Origin: Pyxidicoccus fallax
Lineage (GTDB): Bacteria > Myxococcota > Myxococcia > Myxococcales > Myxococcaceae
Assembly (NCBI RefSeq): GCF_012933655.1
Contig: NZ_JABBJJ010000013.1
Coordinates: 1-64,000 of the forward strand
Length of the DNA stretch: 64,000 nucleotides
Reading direction: 5' to 3'
Shown: in pieces, positions 53,191-62,559 of the stretch
How the letters are laid out: every line of letters begins with the position of its first letter
Numbering within the stretch: position 1 is the first letter of the stretch
Notes under the pieces: generated by a model
Database searches by the model: none
Told to the model about the DNA's origin: nothing
Seen by the model: the letters and a program-made list of their open reading frames with translations, nothing else
Made by a program: the position numbers and the translations under genes

Positions 53191-53259
53191 ATGAGCCGTC
53201 CCGCATTGTGGCTGCTGCCTGTGGCGCTGTGGGCGCCGATCGCATTCCTGCCCCTTTGA
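53191..53259 (+). CDS. 22-residue hydrophobic peptide (possible)
   Basis: ATG 53191 begins MSRPALWLLPVALWAPIAFL, ending PL before TGA at 53257-53259. It has a GGGAGGG about 8 bases upstream and one membrane-length helix. The combination of a good ribosome site and amphipathic-free hydrophobic sequence is suggestive, but a chance frame cannot be excluded. Confidence 0.25.
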   Translation: MSRPALWLLPVALWAPIAFLPL

Positions 53260-53343
53260 GCCTGGGCGACAGTTCGCGGCGCCGCCGATCGAGCGCGCCG
53301 AGTCCGCCCTGTCCTGTCGCGTCCTTCTAGAGGGCTTCCAGCC

Positions 53344-54192
53344 ATGAACAACGAACGGCTCGGCGGCCCCTACCGCTACACGCGCCAGGGCCGGGGAGTC
53401 TTCCACCTGCCCCTGGCCCGACCCTGGACGTGGACACTCACCCACCACGGCGCGGAGGCGCTCTTCATCACGGACGGAGGCGTGGATGAGGGCGAGGCCC
53501 GCATCATTCACCCGCCGGACGCCCTCCTGGGCTGCTGGCTCGCGCTGTACGCGACGCGCGAGTACGACACCGCCGCCGTGGAGTGGATGCGCCGGGCATA
53601 CGGCCTGGAGGCGCCCGGCGGCGACGTCCTCCCCGCTGACTGCTACGTCGCCGTGGGCCGGCTGGCCGAGGTGGCCACCGTCAGCAACGACATGGCCCGC
53701 GCGACGGCCCCGGAGTCCTGGTGGTGGCCGCCCGGCGCCTCCTGCCGCCGCACGGTAGCGTGGTGGCTGGAGGAGGTGACGGTGTTTGAGCCACTGCACG
53801 CCCCGCCCAGCCGGCGCCTCGCCCTGGTGGACGGGGAGCTGCTGCCCGAGCTGCGCGAGCGCGTGCGCCTCGCCCGGGACGGCCTCTGGCGGCCCGAGGT
53901 GTACCCGGTGCCCGCCGCGCTCCCTCTCCCTGTCCTGGCCTGCGAGGAGCCGTCCGTGCCTGCCCCTCCGCACCACCCGGCACCCGTGGTGGACGACAGG
54001 CCCGTGCCGCCCATGCTCCACGTCGAGCAGCTCGGCCTCTTCGGCACTTCGGCTCCCGTGGAGCCCCCTGCAGCGCCGCCCACACCGCCCCAAGTGCAGC
54101 GCGTCGAGGCTGCGCCCCTCCCGAATGCCCCGGGAGAGGCCTTGCACAGCGCGGCGGAGCGCCTCCGTGCCTTGCTCTTGGATCGCGTGTAG
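53344..54192 (+). CDS. Hypothetical protein, possibly ASCH-like domain
   Basis: 282 residues. The first ~140 contain the pattern W-x-LTHHGAEALF, a block with IHPPDALLGCWLALYATREYD, and LPADCYVAVGRLAEVATV, which resembles the strand order of ASCH/PUA-like domains (nucleic-acid binding) often found in phage DNA. This is weak family evidence. Residues ~190-260 are Pro/Ala-rich and the end is helical. High GC with normal host codon use contrasts with the low-GC gene downstream. Confidence 0.55.
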   Translation: MNNERLGGPYRYTRQGRGVFHLPLARPWTWTLTHHGAEALFITDGGVDEGEARIIHPPDALLGCWLALYATREYDTAAVEWMRRAYGLEAPGGDVLPADCYVAVGRLAEVATVSNDMARATAPESWWWPPGASCRRTVAWWLEEVTVFEPLHAPPSRRLALVDGELLPELRERVRLARDGLWRPEVYPVPAALPLPVLACEEPSVPAPPHHPAPVVDDRPVPPMLHVEQLGLFGTSAPVEPPAAPPTPPQVQRVEAAPLPNAPGEALHSAAERLRALLLDRV

Positions 54193-54244
54193 CGCACGCT
54201 CTCCAAGTCGCAAGATGCATGACTCCGGCAGGCAGATAGCGCGC

Positions 54245-54264
54245 GGAGGCCGTGCACGGCCTCC
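54245..54264. terminator. Perfect 20-bp palindrome after the ASCH-like gene
   Basis: GGAGGCCGTGCACGGCCTCC lies 53 bases after the stop at 54192. It can form a strong hairpin without a following T-run. The AT-rich DNA downstream (TAATAT at 54293-54298) is a possible -10 region for the next gene. Confidence 0.4.
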
Positions 54265-54428
54265 CCATTGCAACGTTCCGCCTGGATTCCACTAATATTC
54301 GGCACAGTCTATTTAAATGTTCTCGCAAGAAGCCCGGCTTGACTGGCACGGCATCTATAGCGGGCGCCTTTTTCCCAGTTGCTGCCCCGCAAGCAGCATC
54401 ACCAAGCGCCCTAAGGAAGGCATCATAA

Positions 54429-56612
54429 ATGACCGAACAGAGCGACATGAAGTCGGGCGTTTCGGTGGAATCTCAACGTACACACCAGCCAATGTGGCAC
54501 ACCTGGACTCGCCTCCTGGGCATTGCCGGAACGCTGCTGCTTGGAATTGGGATGGGAGTAGCTTGGGAGCGCCTGACTATCCACTCGCTAATTCCATTGA
54601 TTCTCAACGCAACACTGCCCTATCTGGCGGGAATCAGCACCACCCTGTTCGTTGCCGCAATTGTCTTCTTCATACTGCGGCAGATTGTCCGCTCCAGTAT
54701 CACGGGAGGCAGGATCTCGGAAATCAAGGAGATCGCTGGGCAAGAATTGGAACGAGCTGCTTCGGTGTGGCTTTACGGCGTGCGGGAGGTGACCTGGGAG
54801 TCTGGCCGAGCAGAGCGCCTCAAGAAACTGCGTGACGCCGCATTCTCGGCAATGAAGCTCCTCATGGCGACCTGGGGTCTCAGAAGCTCCATATGGCTAA
54901 TAACGGTGCTGCTTGGTGGAACTGTCGCTTTTGCAAGTCTCATTGTCTCATACATGCAAATCGAGCGCCTCGATATGCAGAATCGACTACTTGAGACGCA
55001 AAACCGCATTGCCCTCCAGGACCAAGCGGCTCAAACAATGCAAGCACAGGCGGACTCGGCACACAGCCAGATTGCAGAAATACTTCTCAATCCAGACTCA
55101 ACGGAGGAGTCCCAGACTTTTGCCCTCAGAAGCATCCCGCATGCAATACAGATGAGTGTCCATCGGGCCAAGAACAACGCTGATGGTCCTGCGGGTATAG
55201 CAAGAGACTTCCCAAATCTTGAGCGAGTGCGCGGAGTGCTCCGAGCCTTCATGCGTCAAGACAGAATGCGCAGCGCACTCAGGCGAGCAGGCCTATCAAA
55301 CTATGGCCAGAAGAACGAATCTATCCCGTGGAGTGTTCTCCTGCAGGAGGCCCGACCACAGGGAGAGGTAAGCACTGCGCTGCTTGAGGTCCTCCATCAA
55401 CTTGGGCCCGCCTCAATGGATAATCTCGGCGCATGCCTTTGGAACGTGCGCGTCGACAGCGAGACCGAAGACCTTCCCCCGGCTCGTCCGCCTCCTGCCG
55501 TAGTGGCCAGGAAGAGAGAGTATGACTTGAGACACATCGAAAGGTCTGAACTCAGGGGGCTGCAGGCGCCATTCTTGTTTTTCGATGCAAACGGAAAGGA
55601 GTCGAACCTGAGCGGAGACATTCTCTTTCCTCCCGATGTCGATCTTGCCGGCGCCAATTTCGACGGAGCCCGCCTTGACCATGTCAATCTAAATGGAGCG
55701 CGCCTCGATTTCGCAAGCTTCCGTGGATCGTACTTGTTTGCCGCCCAATTCAATGACGCATCAATGGAAGGAACAGACCTTCGTGGGGCAGACCTGACTC
55801 ATGCACGCTTCCACGGAGTGCAGGCGATAGACGCGCGGTTCCAAGGCGCTGAAATTGAGAATGGTGAGTTTTTCGGCGCAACCCTCCGAGGGGCTCGTTT
55901 CGAGGGAGCCGATTTGCATTCATGCAAGTTCAATGGCGCGGATCTCCACTCGGCCCGAATGAATGGCTCGACCATCACAGAGGCGCAATTCATCCGCGCG
56001 AATATGTATAATGCCGATTTGACAAACTCAGAGGCAGGTGCGAGCGACTTTAGCGGCGCCAACATGTCCGAAGTAGCAACTGTCAACGCCCAAATGGGCC
56101 GATCCCTCTTTTATAGCACTGACTTCTTCGGTGCCAACCTTGGCGGTGCCGACTTCAGTCTAGGGCAATTCCAGGTTGCATCCCTAGCCCACAGATGCAC
56201 TACCTTCAATAGAAAGTGGCACGGCCCGGTAGAATACTGCGTCATCGCTCAATCGGACGATCCTGATAGAAGAGAATTGCTCTCCCAGGGACAGCCTGCA
56301 AATTTTGGCGAAGCGAACACTGGTGGATTTAGGCGGGCGACATTGGGACGAGTGCACATCTGGCAGGTCTCGAATGAAAGTGCTGCGTTGCGCTGGCTTC
56401 AAGAAAATTGGCATCTTCCAGAAAGGCGCGCACGCAAAATGGGATGGAGTGAGACTCCTCCCGAAGCCTCCCTCGACGGATTCGCACGAGATGTCGTTCC
56501 AGCACTTAAAATGACGATAACAGCAGACACAAATTTCACAGGCGCAAACCTAACCGGAGTTAAACTGCACCCTGCTCTTCGCAATGCTGTCCGTCTTGGA
56601 CACGCACCATAG
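54429..56612 (+). CDS. Membrane protein with coiled coil and pentapeptide repeats
   Basis: 727 residues and clearly lower GC than its surroundings, so probably acquired. About three membrane helices (near 28-46, 58-84 and 155-177), then a coiled coil (about 178-215; ERLDMQNRLLETQNRIALQ), a helical middle, and a right-handed pentapeptide helix at about 395-560 of A[DN]LxG type (DLAGANFDGARLDHVNLNGA, FFGATLRGARFEGADL). A ~150-residue C-terminal part ends with another short ANLTGVKL. AAGGAAGG about 9 bases upstream supports the ATG. The layout suggests a membrane sensor or effector; with a defence gene nearby, anti-phage function is possible but unproven. Confidence 0.75.
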   Translation: MTEQSDMKSGVSVESQRTHQPMWHTWTRLLGIAGTLLLGIGMGVAWERLTIHSLIPLILNATLPYLAGISTTLFVAAIVFFILRQIVRSSITGGRISEIKEIAGQELERAASVWLYGVREVTWESGRAERLKKLRDAAFSAMKLLMATWGLRSSIWLITVLLGGTVAFASLIVSYMQIERLDMQNRLLETQNRIALQDQAAQTMQAQADSAHSQIAEILLNPDSTEESQTFALRSIPHAIQMSVHRAKNNADGPAGIARDFPNLERVRGVLRAFMRQDRMRSALRRAGLSNYGQKNESIPWSVLLQEARPQGEVSTALLEVLHQLGPASMDNLGACLWNVRVDSETEDLPPARPPPAVVARKREYDLRHIERSELRGLQAPFLFFDANGKESNLSGDILFPPDVDLAGANFDGARLDHVNLNGARLDFASFRGSYLFAAQFNDASMEGTDLRGADLTHARFHGVQAIDARFQGAEIENGEFFGATLRGARFEGADLHSCKFNGADLHSARMNGSTITEAQFIRANMYNADLTNSEAGASDFSGANMSEVATVNAQMGRSLFYSTDFFGANLGGADFSLGQFQVASLAHRCTTFNRKWHGPVEYCVIAQSDDPDRRELLSQGQPANFGEANTGGFRRATLGRVHIWQVSNESAALRWLQENWHLPERRARKMGWSETPPEASLDGFARDVVPALKMTITADTNFTGANLTGVKLHPALRNAVRLGHAP

Positions 56613-57159
56613 CTCTCCCCGCTTGAGTGGACTGCTCTGAACGGCTGGTGTCCAGAACTGCGGTTCGCACGTTACCTCCCTCGTACAATTAGGTCCCGAA
56701 GTAACTGGAACTACCCGCGTTTCGGGTCGCTGAAAGCGCCAGCGCCACAGCCCGGCACCCGCAAGGTGAGGTGGCTGCACGTCACCCGGGTGCCCAACCG
56801 ACACCGGGGTGCCCACCGCATATCTCCGATGGGTGTCGAAGTCGCCGGTGAGCACGGTTCCGCATACACAGGAAGGCCAAGTACGAGCTGGGCGCCGGGG
56901 TTGATGGTCGCCAAGAAGCGCGGGAATCTGGTCATGGTCAAGATAGGGGCCTGACTTCAAGCCAGTGCTCTCCGAGCGCTGGCTGGTGGCCCTATGTCGC
57001 CGCGTGGTCCCCGAGTCATTGGGGCGCCGCTAGGCGCCGAGCGGCGCGAGCTTGCCCTTGACTTGGCGGAGCACGCGGTCGCCGGAGCCCTGGAAAACCG
57101 GTCGAACTGATGACCAGGAGTCTGCGCTTTGTGACCGCCAACAGCCCGGTTCATTGATG
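56613..57159. other. 547-base stretch without a supported gene, left of the IS66 element
   Basis: Several frames are open on both strands, but none has a good start or convincing composition. A short plus-strand frame (about 56993-57109) ends ELALDLAEHAVAGALENRSN, which could be a remnant of a gene. I call nothing here. Confidence 0.4.
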
Positions 57160-57227
57160 GTATCCGTCCGACGGACGGTGTCTGCGGGGCATTGCCTGGC
57201 TGAGCGGGGCGGGTCATCCCTGGGCGG

Positions 57228-57554
57228 ATGCTGAAGAGAGTCGAGAAGCCGGAGTGGCTGCGGGTCGCTGAGGAGTTCGAGGCCAGCGGGCTGACGCAGC
57301 GAGAGTTCGCCGGGCGCCGGGGACTGCGCCTGAGCACGTTGCAGTCGTGGGTCTACCGGCGTAGACGCCAGGGGAGCGCGGGGGCCGAGCCGCCCGTGCG
57401 CTTGCTGCCGGCGCAGGTGAGCAGCGCGCTCGCGGCGAGCGCTCCCGGCAGCGTGGAGGTGGTCGTCGGCGGCGTGCGGGTGCCCGTCTCTCCGGACGCG
57501 GACGTGGACTACGTGGCCCGGCTGGTGGCGGCACTGGGGCGCAGCGCGTGCTGA
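57228..57554 (+). CDS. tnpA: IS66 accessory protein TnpA
   Basis: 108 residues with a helix-turn-helix start (WLRVAEEFEASGLTQREFAG, RRGLRLSTLQSWVYRRRR) typical of IS66 TnpA (transposase IS3/IS911-like fold). It is probably required to control or assist TnpC. It ends in TGCTGA where the adjoining TnpB would normally begin. Confidence 0.85.
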   Translation: MLKRVEKPEWLRVAEEFEASGLTQREFAGRRGLRLSTLQSWVYRRRRQGSAGAEPPVRLLPAQVSSALAASAPGSVEVVVGGVRVPVSPDADVDYVARLVAALGRSAC

Positions 57555-57567
57555 CGCTGCCGCCGCG

Positions 57568-57912
57568 GTGCGAATCCTGCTGGCCACCGGGCCGGTGGAC
57601 ATGCGCAAGTCCATTGATGGGCTCATGGCCCTGGTGCGCACCGCGTGGGGCGAGGACGTCTACTCGGGCCACCTCTTCGTCTTCGTCAGCCGCCGAGGCG
57701 ACCGGGTGAAAATCCTCCCCTTCAGCCGGGGCGGCTTCGTCCTCTACTACAATCGCCTGGAGACAGGCCGCTTCCGGCTGCCACCCGTGGAGGCCGACGC
57801 GCAGTCGGTGCCGCTGGATGCCACGCAATTGGCGATGCTGCTGGACGGCATCGACGTGGCTGGGGTGAAGCGCCAGCCCGCCTGGACGCCCCCTGGGCGT
57901 ACAGGTAGCTGA
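57568..57912 (+). CDS. tnpB: IS66 Orf2-like protein TnpB
   Basis: 114 residues from GTG 57568: RILLATGPVDMRKSIDGLMALV is the IS66 TnpB signature, followed by YSGHLFVFVSRRGDRVKILPF. A slightly longer N-terminus (MLTLPPAV...) is usual and would begin at GTG 57548, but a base appears to be missing near 57565, which breaks that frame. The shorter start may still work. Confidence 0.8.
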   Translation: MRILLATGPVDMRKSIDGLMALVRTAWGEDVYSGHLFVFVSRRGDRVKILPFSRGGFVLYYNRLETGRFRLPPVEADAQSVPLDATQLAMLLDGIDVAGVKRQPAWTPPGRTGS

Positions 57913-57958
57913 ATACATCCCCTGCTGAATGGCCCACCCGGTGGGTTGTTGAGCGCGG

Positions 57959-59464
57959 GTGCCCCGAGTCCTTCCCCTCGACCATCATTGTGCCTGGCGG
58001 GAGGAGGCTGAGGAACTCAAGGCCGAGGTGGGGCGCATCGGCGGGGAGCTGGACGCGCTCAAAAGTCAGCTGACGGCTCTGCAGCGCCACGTCTTCGGCA
58101 AGAGGACCGAGCGGCTGCCTCCGGTTGCCTCCGAGCTGCGCGGGGAGACGACGAGCGCCGAAAAGAAGGCGGCGCGGGACGTGGCGGCCCAGAAGAAGCG
58201 GCGCGAGCGCGCGGCCCGCAAGGCCGCCGAGTGCCCCACGCGCGAGATTCGGCACACCGTCCCCGCCGGCGCGCGGCACTGCCCGGCGTGCGGCAGTGAG
58301 GAGCTGAAGCCGGTGGGAAAGGGGCGCACCAGCGAGGTGTACGAGTACCTCCCGACGCGCTTCGAGCGGCAGGTGCATGTGCGCGAAGTCCTCGGGTGCA
58401 AGCGCGGTCAGGGCTGGGTGACGGCGTCCGGGCCGGCCAAGGTGGTGGACAAAGGCGAGTACGGCCCCGGCTTCCTGGCGCACGTGGTGACGTCCAAGTG
58501 CGCCGATGCCATGCCCCTGCACCGGCTGGCCCTGCGCGTGGAGCGCGGCGGCGTGCCGATGAGTCGCAGCACGCTGACCGACCTCTTCCACCTGTCGGCC
58601 TCGGTGCTGCTGCCGCTGTCGCGCCACCTGCTGCAATGCGTGGCGTCCTCAGAGGTGGTGTGGGCCGACGAGACGCCGCTGCGCGTGCTGGACGTGAAGA
58701 AGACGAAGCGCGGCTATCTCTGGACCTTCCTCACCCAGAACGCCAACGGCGACTGGCTCCTCGGCTACCGCTTCAGCTTGGGCCGCGCGGGCACGACGCC
58801 CACGGAGGTGCTGCGTGGCACGAGGGGCGCACTCGTGGTGGACGCGTACACCGGCTACAACGCGGTGACGCTGCCCTCGGGGCGAGTGCGCGTCGGGTGC
58901 TGGGCGCACTGCCGGCGCCGCTTCTTCGACGCACTGGCCACCGCGCCCGAGGCCCGCGAGGCCCTGGACCTCATCCTCGCCCTCTACCGGGTGGAGGCCC
59001 AGGCGCGCGAGGCGGACGTGGTGCGCACGGCCACCCACCGCCAGTTGCGCCAGCAGCACAGCGCTCCGGTCCTTGAGAAGCTGCGCGCCTGGCTGGAGGC
59101 GCAGGCCCCGCGGCACCTGCCGAAGGGGCCCATGGGCCAGGCCATTGCCTACGCGCGCAACCAGTGGGAAGCGCTGAGCCGCTTTGTCTCGGATGAGCGC
59201 CTGCCGCTGGACAACAACCGCGCGGAGGCCGCGCTGCGCAAGGCGGCCCTGGGCCGGAAGAATTTCCTCTTCGTCGGCCACGAGGCCGCGGGCGAGAACC
59301 TCGCCGGCCTCTACGCGCTGGTGGCCACCTGCGAGGCCAACGGCGTCAACCCCGAGGAGTACCTGTCCGACGTGCTGCTGCGCGTGCAGACGCACCCCAA
59401 CTCACGCATCGGCGAGCTGCTCCCGCACGAGTGGAAGCGTCGGCGCGCCGCCGATTCCTCCTGA
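57959..59464 (+). CDS. tnpC: IS66 transposase TnpC (DDE)
   Basis: 501 residues from GTG 57959. A coiled-coil N-terminus (ELKAEVGRIGGELDALKSQL) and zinc finger (RHCPACGSEEL) precede the DDE catalytic core: VVWADETPLRVLD, ALVVDAYTGYNAV and LDNNRAEAALRKAALGRKNF. The C-terminal NGVNPEEYLSDVLLRV is the IS66 C-terminal domain. The core appears intact, so transposition may still be possible. Confidence 0.92.
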   Translation: MPRVLPLDHHCAWREEAEELKAEVGRIGGELDALKSQLTALQRHVFGKRTERLPPVASELRGETTSAEKKAARDVAAQKKRRERAARKAAECPTREIRHTVPAGARHCPACGSEELKPVGKGRTSEVYEYLPTRFERQVHVREVLGCKRGQGWVTASGPAKVVDKGEYGPGFLAHVVTSKCADAMPLHRLALRVERGGVPMSRSTLTDLFHLSASVLLPLSRHLLQCVASSEVVWADETPLRVLDVKKTKRGYLWTFLTQNANGDWLLGYRFSLGRAGTTPTEVLRGTRGALVVDAYTGYNAVTLPSGRVRVGCWAHCRRRFFDALATAPEAREALDLILALYRVEAQAREADVVRTATHRQLRQQHSAPVLEKLRAWLEAQAPRHLPKGPMGQAIAYARNQWEALSRFVSDERLPLDNNRAEAALRKAALGRKNFLFVGHEAAGENLAGLYALVATCEANGVNPEEYLSDVLLRVQTHPNSRIGELLPHEWKRRRAADSS

Positions 59465-59580
59465 GCGCCGTCGCTCGGTCTCTCTCCCCTCCACCTGCTC
59501 ACGCTCGGACTCGCGACCACTGCCGAGCACAGCCCTCGTCCGTCTTCAAGCGACCTGTACAGCTTTCACCGGACGGATAC

Positions 59581-60108
59581 GGCCGCCGGGCCCTCGGCGC
59601 CGTGCAGACGCTGCTGGGCGTGGAGCCGGTGGGCAGGAAGCTGACGGACGCGGAGTTGGCGGTACTGCGCAGCGTGTACGGCGACTTCCTCGACACCTCG
59701 AAGCTTCGCATCAAGGAAGGCGACGTGGGCCTGCTTACCCTCTCCGGCCGGCCCTTCACCCACGGCAACACCCTCTACATTCCCCGTAAGCACCTGCCCC
59801 TCACTGAGGAGCTGCTCGTCCACGAGGCGGCCCACGCCTGGCAGCACCAGAATGGCGGCACCGACTACATGAGCGAGTCCCTCGTTGGGCAGTACCTGGG
59901 CGACGGCTACGACTTCGCCAAGGCCCTCACGGAAGGGAAGTCCTGGGCGGAGATGAGTCCGGAGCAGCAGGCGGAGCTACTCGAGCAGGCCTTCCGCCAG
60001 GGCTGCTTCAAGACGCCGCCGAAGCCCTGCCTCGTCCACGGGAAGGACTACTCCGCGCAGCTCGCCGCTGCCCTGGTGGAAGTCCGCGCGGGCCGAGGGG
60101 CGCCGTAG
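59581..60108 (+). pseudogene. HExxH metallopeptidase-like protein, 5' end cut by IS66
   Basis: The frame continues from the IS right end and encodes ~175 residues: GRRALGAVQTLLGVEPVGRK, then VHEAAHAWQHQNGG, a zinc-binding HExxH, within a DUF4157-like context. The reading frame also runs back into the IS right end (to 59431), but that part is not typical of a protein start. The natural N-terminus is not found left of the IS, consistent with the missing target duplication. Proteins of this kind often accompany secreted or polymorphic toxin systems. Confidence 0.65.
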
Positions 60109-60122
60109 CCGTTTCCTGGGCG

Positions 60123-61826
60123 CTAATCCTTCATGGGCCAGCGCCACGCGTCACGCGCGATCTGAAAGAGGCGACTAGTGCGCCCCATGATTTCCATTTC
60201 CCCCCATACCTGAAGTGCGCCCAACTCCCTCGTAAGGAAAATATCAGACTGCGCAAACAAGGGTCGCTTCGCACTAAATGGCTTGTTCGAAGCCGTTTGA
60301 TTCCGGCTTCCAAGAAGAAGGGTTAGGTTTCCAATCTTTCCAACGAGTTGTTCTGCCCGTTCACGGGATAGCCCACTGCTCGAAAGCACTGCGTGCGTGA
60401 GCGTTCTCGGCAGGACATGTTCAACATGTACCTTGTTGGAGCCGCGAATCGCGGTCTCACCTGTCGACACGAAGTCATTGAGTCGCTCAAGGATTGCGCG
60501 CCACGTCGCAGTTACGTTCTCAATATCGACCTCGACGAAGCTTCGCTCAAAACGACCATCATCAGGAACCAGCGGTCCTACCTCTTCAGCAAACAGCGCC
60601 AGCGGATCTCCTTGCCGTTTCCGAAGCTTCGAGCAAAATGAATCGTAGGCCTTCTCAAGCTGATTCGGATTCTGACTTCCAATCACAGAGTACCTTACAG
60701 TCACCACCTCGCACGCCCGCACCAGCTTTGGAAGTTCACCAGGGAAGCGCCGCGCACAAGCCAGCAACACCGGCCTGCAGGCACGTGCTCGGAACGCAAC
60801 CAGCCTTTTTAGGCCTTCGCGCGTTTCCTCCGCCCATTCGGAGCCCGCCCGCTCGGGAAATGCAATTACGGAGTATAGAGCAGCGGCGTCGCGCAACTCT
60901 TCCACAAAGTCGCGAGCCTTCCTGTCCGAAATCTTTGAAATGTGATCGCGCAGTCGGTCGTACAGCCTGTCTTTCCGAACCCCCTCGTGGAATGCGATCC
61001 AGAAGTACCGAAGAAAATGAACGACCTCCTCGGCGCCAACCAAATCCGACACCTGTCCCCAAAGATCCCGAACCTCGGACAAATACTGCTCGGATTGGGC
61101 GAATAGTTTGTTTTTCACAAGATCGGCGGCATTAAGCGGAAGCCCTCGATCATTGAGTGTTTCAAACAGACGAAATGCCGCCGCCTCGCTGTGAGCAAGA
61201 ATGCGAACAAACTGAATCTTATAGAGCACCTGTCCAGCCATGGCCACCAGAACTTCGGAGCGTGAATGGCGGCTCGGCTCTAGGCTTTCGCACGCCTTTT
61301 CGACATAGGTGTCAATCGTGCGAAACGCTTTTGCTAGCAACGTTTTCCTGTGGACTCCCTGCTCAACCTTGCGCGGATCGACTAGCAGTTGAGCATAAAC
61401 CACCATGTCCTCATCTTGAAGAACGATCTTTGGGGTTTCCTGGCGACCAAGCTTTCCCGCAGTGAGGTATTGTTTAATTTTATCAGCAGAAGCGACCTCG
61501 CTCAAGGCGCGAAGTTTCTGCTCCAGCACGGCAAGCACCAGCGTGATCGTCGTCAGGCGCTGCTGGCCATCCAATACTAGGGCGGGGCGAACGCTTTCTG
61601 GTTGTTCCTGTACCACAATGGAGCCCAAGAAATAGCTGGACTCATCCTCCTTAGGGGGAAGCCAGTCGTCCGTCTCGGAGTAGATATCCTCAAGCAATTC
61701 GCCTACTTCGTCCTGCGTCCACGCATAGCTGCGCTGGTAAACCGGAATTTCAAATGCCACCGAACGAGGAGCAAATAGCTCCTCGACGGTCAAGGTGTCA
61801 GAGTCATAGGAGAGTTCGTTGGCCAA
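60123..61826 (-). CDS. DUF262/DUF1524 protein, GmrSD-like restriction endonuclease
   Basis: 567 residues of moderate GC. The N-terminal DUF262 part has IPVYQRSYAWT and VLDGQQRLTT (Asp86-Arg90), the ParB/Srx-like NTPase motifs, and LFETLNDRGLPLNAADLVKN. The C-terminal DUF1524 part has HVEHVLPRT and IGNLTLLLGSRNQTASNKPF, a His-Asn type nuclease motif. Together they make a single-chain form of the GmrS-GmrD enzymes that cut modified (for example glucosylated) phage DNA. It is probably a phage-defence gene. It runs convergent to the truncated HExxH gene with a 14-base gap. Confidence 0.85.
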   Translation of the reverse strand: MANELSYDSDTLTVEELFAPRSVAFEIPVYQRSYAWTQDEVGELLEDIYSETDDWLPPKEDESSYFLGSIVVQEQPESVRPALVLDGQQRLTTITLVLAVLEQKLRALSEVASADKIKQYLTAGKLGRQETPKIVLQDEDMVVYAQLLVDPRKVEQGVHRKTLLAKAFRTIDTYVEKACESLEPSRHSRSEVLVAMAGQVLYKIQFVRILAHSEAAAFRLFETLNDRGLPLNAADLVKNKLFAQSEQYLSEVRDLWGQVSDLVGAEEVVHFLRYFWIAFHEGVRKDRLYDRLRDHISKISDRKARDFVEELRDAAALYSVIAFPERAGSEWAEETREGLKRLVAFRARACRPVLLACARRFPGELPKLVRACEVVTVRYSVIGSQNPNQLEKAYDSFCSKLRKRQGDPLALFAEEVGPLVPDDGRFERSFVEVDIENVTATWRAILERLNDFVSTGETAIRGSNKVHVEHVLPRTLTHAVLSSSGLSRERAEQLVGKIGNLTLLLGSRNQTASNKPFSAKRPLFAQSDIFLTRELGALQVWGEMEIMGRTSRLFQIARDAWRWPMKD

Positions 61827-61912
61827 GACGTTGTCCTTTGATGTTCAATCGACACCACTACAAAACATATCAGCTACACAATCAAGATTAGGGAGTGCCG
61901 CCCCTCCCTTCC

Positions 61913-62559
61913 TCACTCGGCCCACGCCTCTTCGCGCCGTGCGGCCTCGACGAGTTCGAACACCTCCGCCACGCCGAGCGTCACTGGATGCGCGAGGAGT
62001 CCAGGCACCAAGTCGCTGTGGTGCAGGACGGCCACGTTGCGAGGCGGTTGTCTCACGAGGGGCTTCCGGTGGGCAAGGACGAGCAGCCCTGCACCCACAG
62101 CTTCCGCCGCTGCGTGGCCGCGAGGAGGCAGGCGCGGACGCGCTGGGCCTCCTCCTCCAGTTTCTCCACGTAGCCCCTGCGGCGCCCGCCCACCAAGACG
62201 TCGTCCCCGTCCACCACCACCTCCCCGTGCACCGCCTTCGTGTTGAGGACGAAGACGCCGGGCGGGCCGATGACGAGGTGGTCCAGGTTGGCACCGCGGC
62301 TGCCCACGCGCACGTCATGCTCGACGTGCCACCCGTGAGGCCGGAGCTGCTCCAGCAACGCCCCCACGCGCTCCTCGCCGTCCGCGCCGAGACGCCAGGA
62401 CTGCTCGTCTGTGTTGATGTCGAAGAGGAGGGCGAAGAAAGTCTTGACGGGCGCGGCGTCCGCCAGTTCCTGCTGCTTCTCCCGTGCGCTCTGCCCTGGC
62501 CTGCGCTCGGTGCGCGTCGCGACCGGCTTGGGCTGCGGCTCCCTCTTCCTGAAGGACAT
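61913..62559 (-). pseudogene. NERD-domain (nuclease-related) protein, frameshifted
   Basis: ATG 62559 (purine-rich GGAGGGGG upstream) starts MSFRKREPQPKPV; residues ~60-150 show the NERD pattern WRLGADGEERVGALLEQL, NLDHLVIGPPGVFVLNTKAV. The frame then stops at 62053 after KLWVQG. Shifting one base near 62087-62089, in a GGG run of the transcript, restores KLWVQGLLVLAHRKPLV and then NVAVLHHSDLVPGLL to a stop at 61913. One lost G therefore truncates the gene, unless the read is wrong. NERD proteins may process DNA. Confidence 0.7.

Larger units (their letters stand above)
57160..59580 (+). mobile_element. IS66-family insertion sequence
   Basis: The terminal inverted repeats GTATCCGTCCG (57160-57170) and CGGACGGATAC (59570-59580) bound 2421 bases carrying tnpA, tnpB and tnpC in the IS66 order; length and the GTA ends suit the family. 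The flanking 8 bases (CATTGATG left, GGCCGCCG right) do not match, so the usual 8-bp target duplication is absent and a later rearrangement is likely. The right end opens directly into the truncated HExxH protein. Confidence 0.8.
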
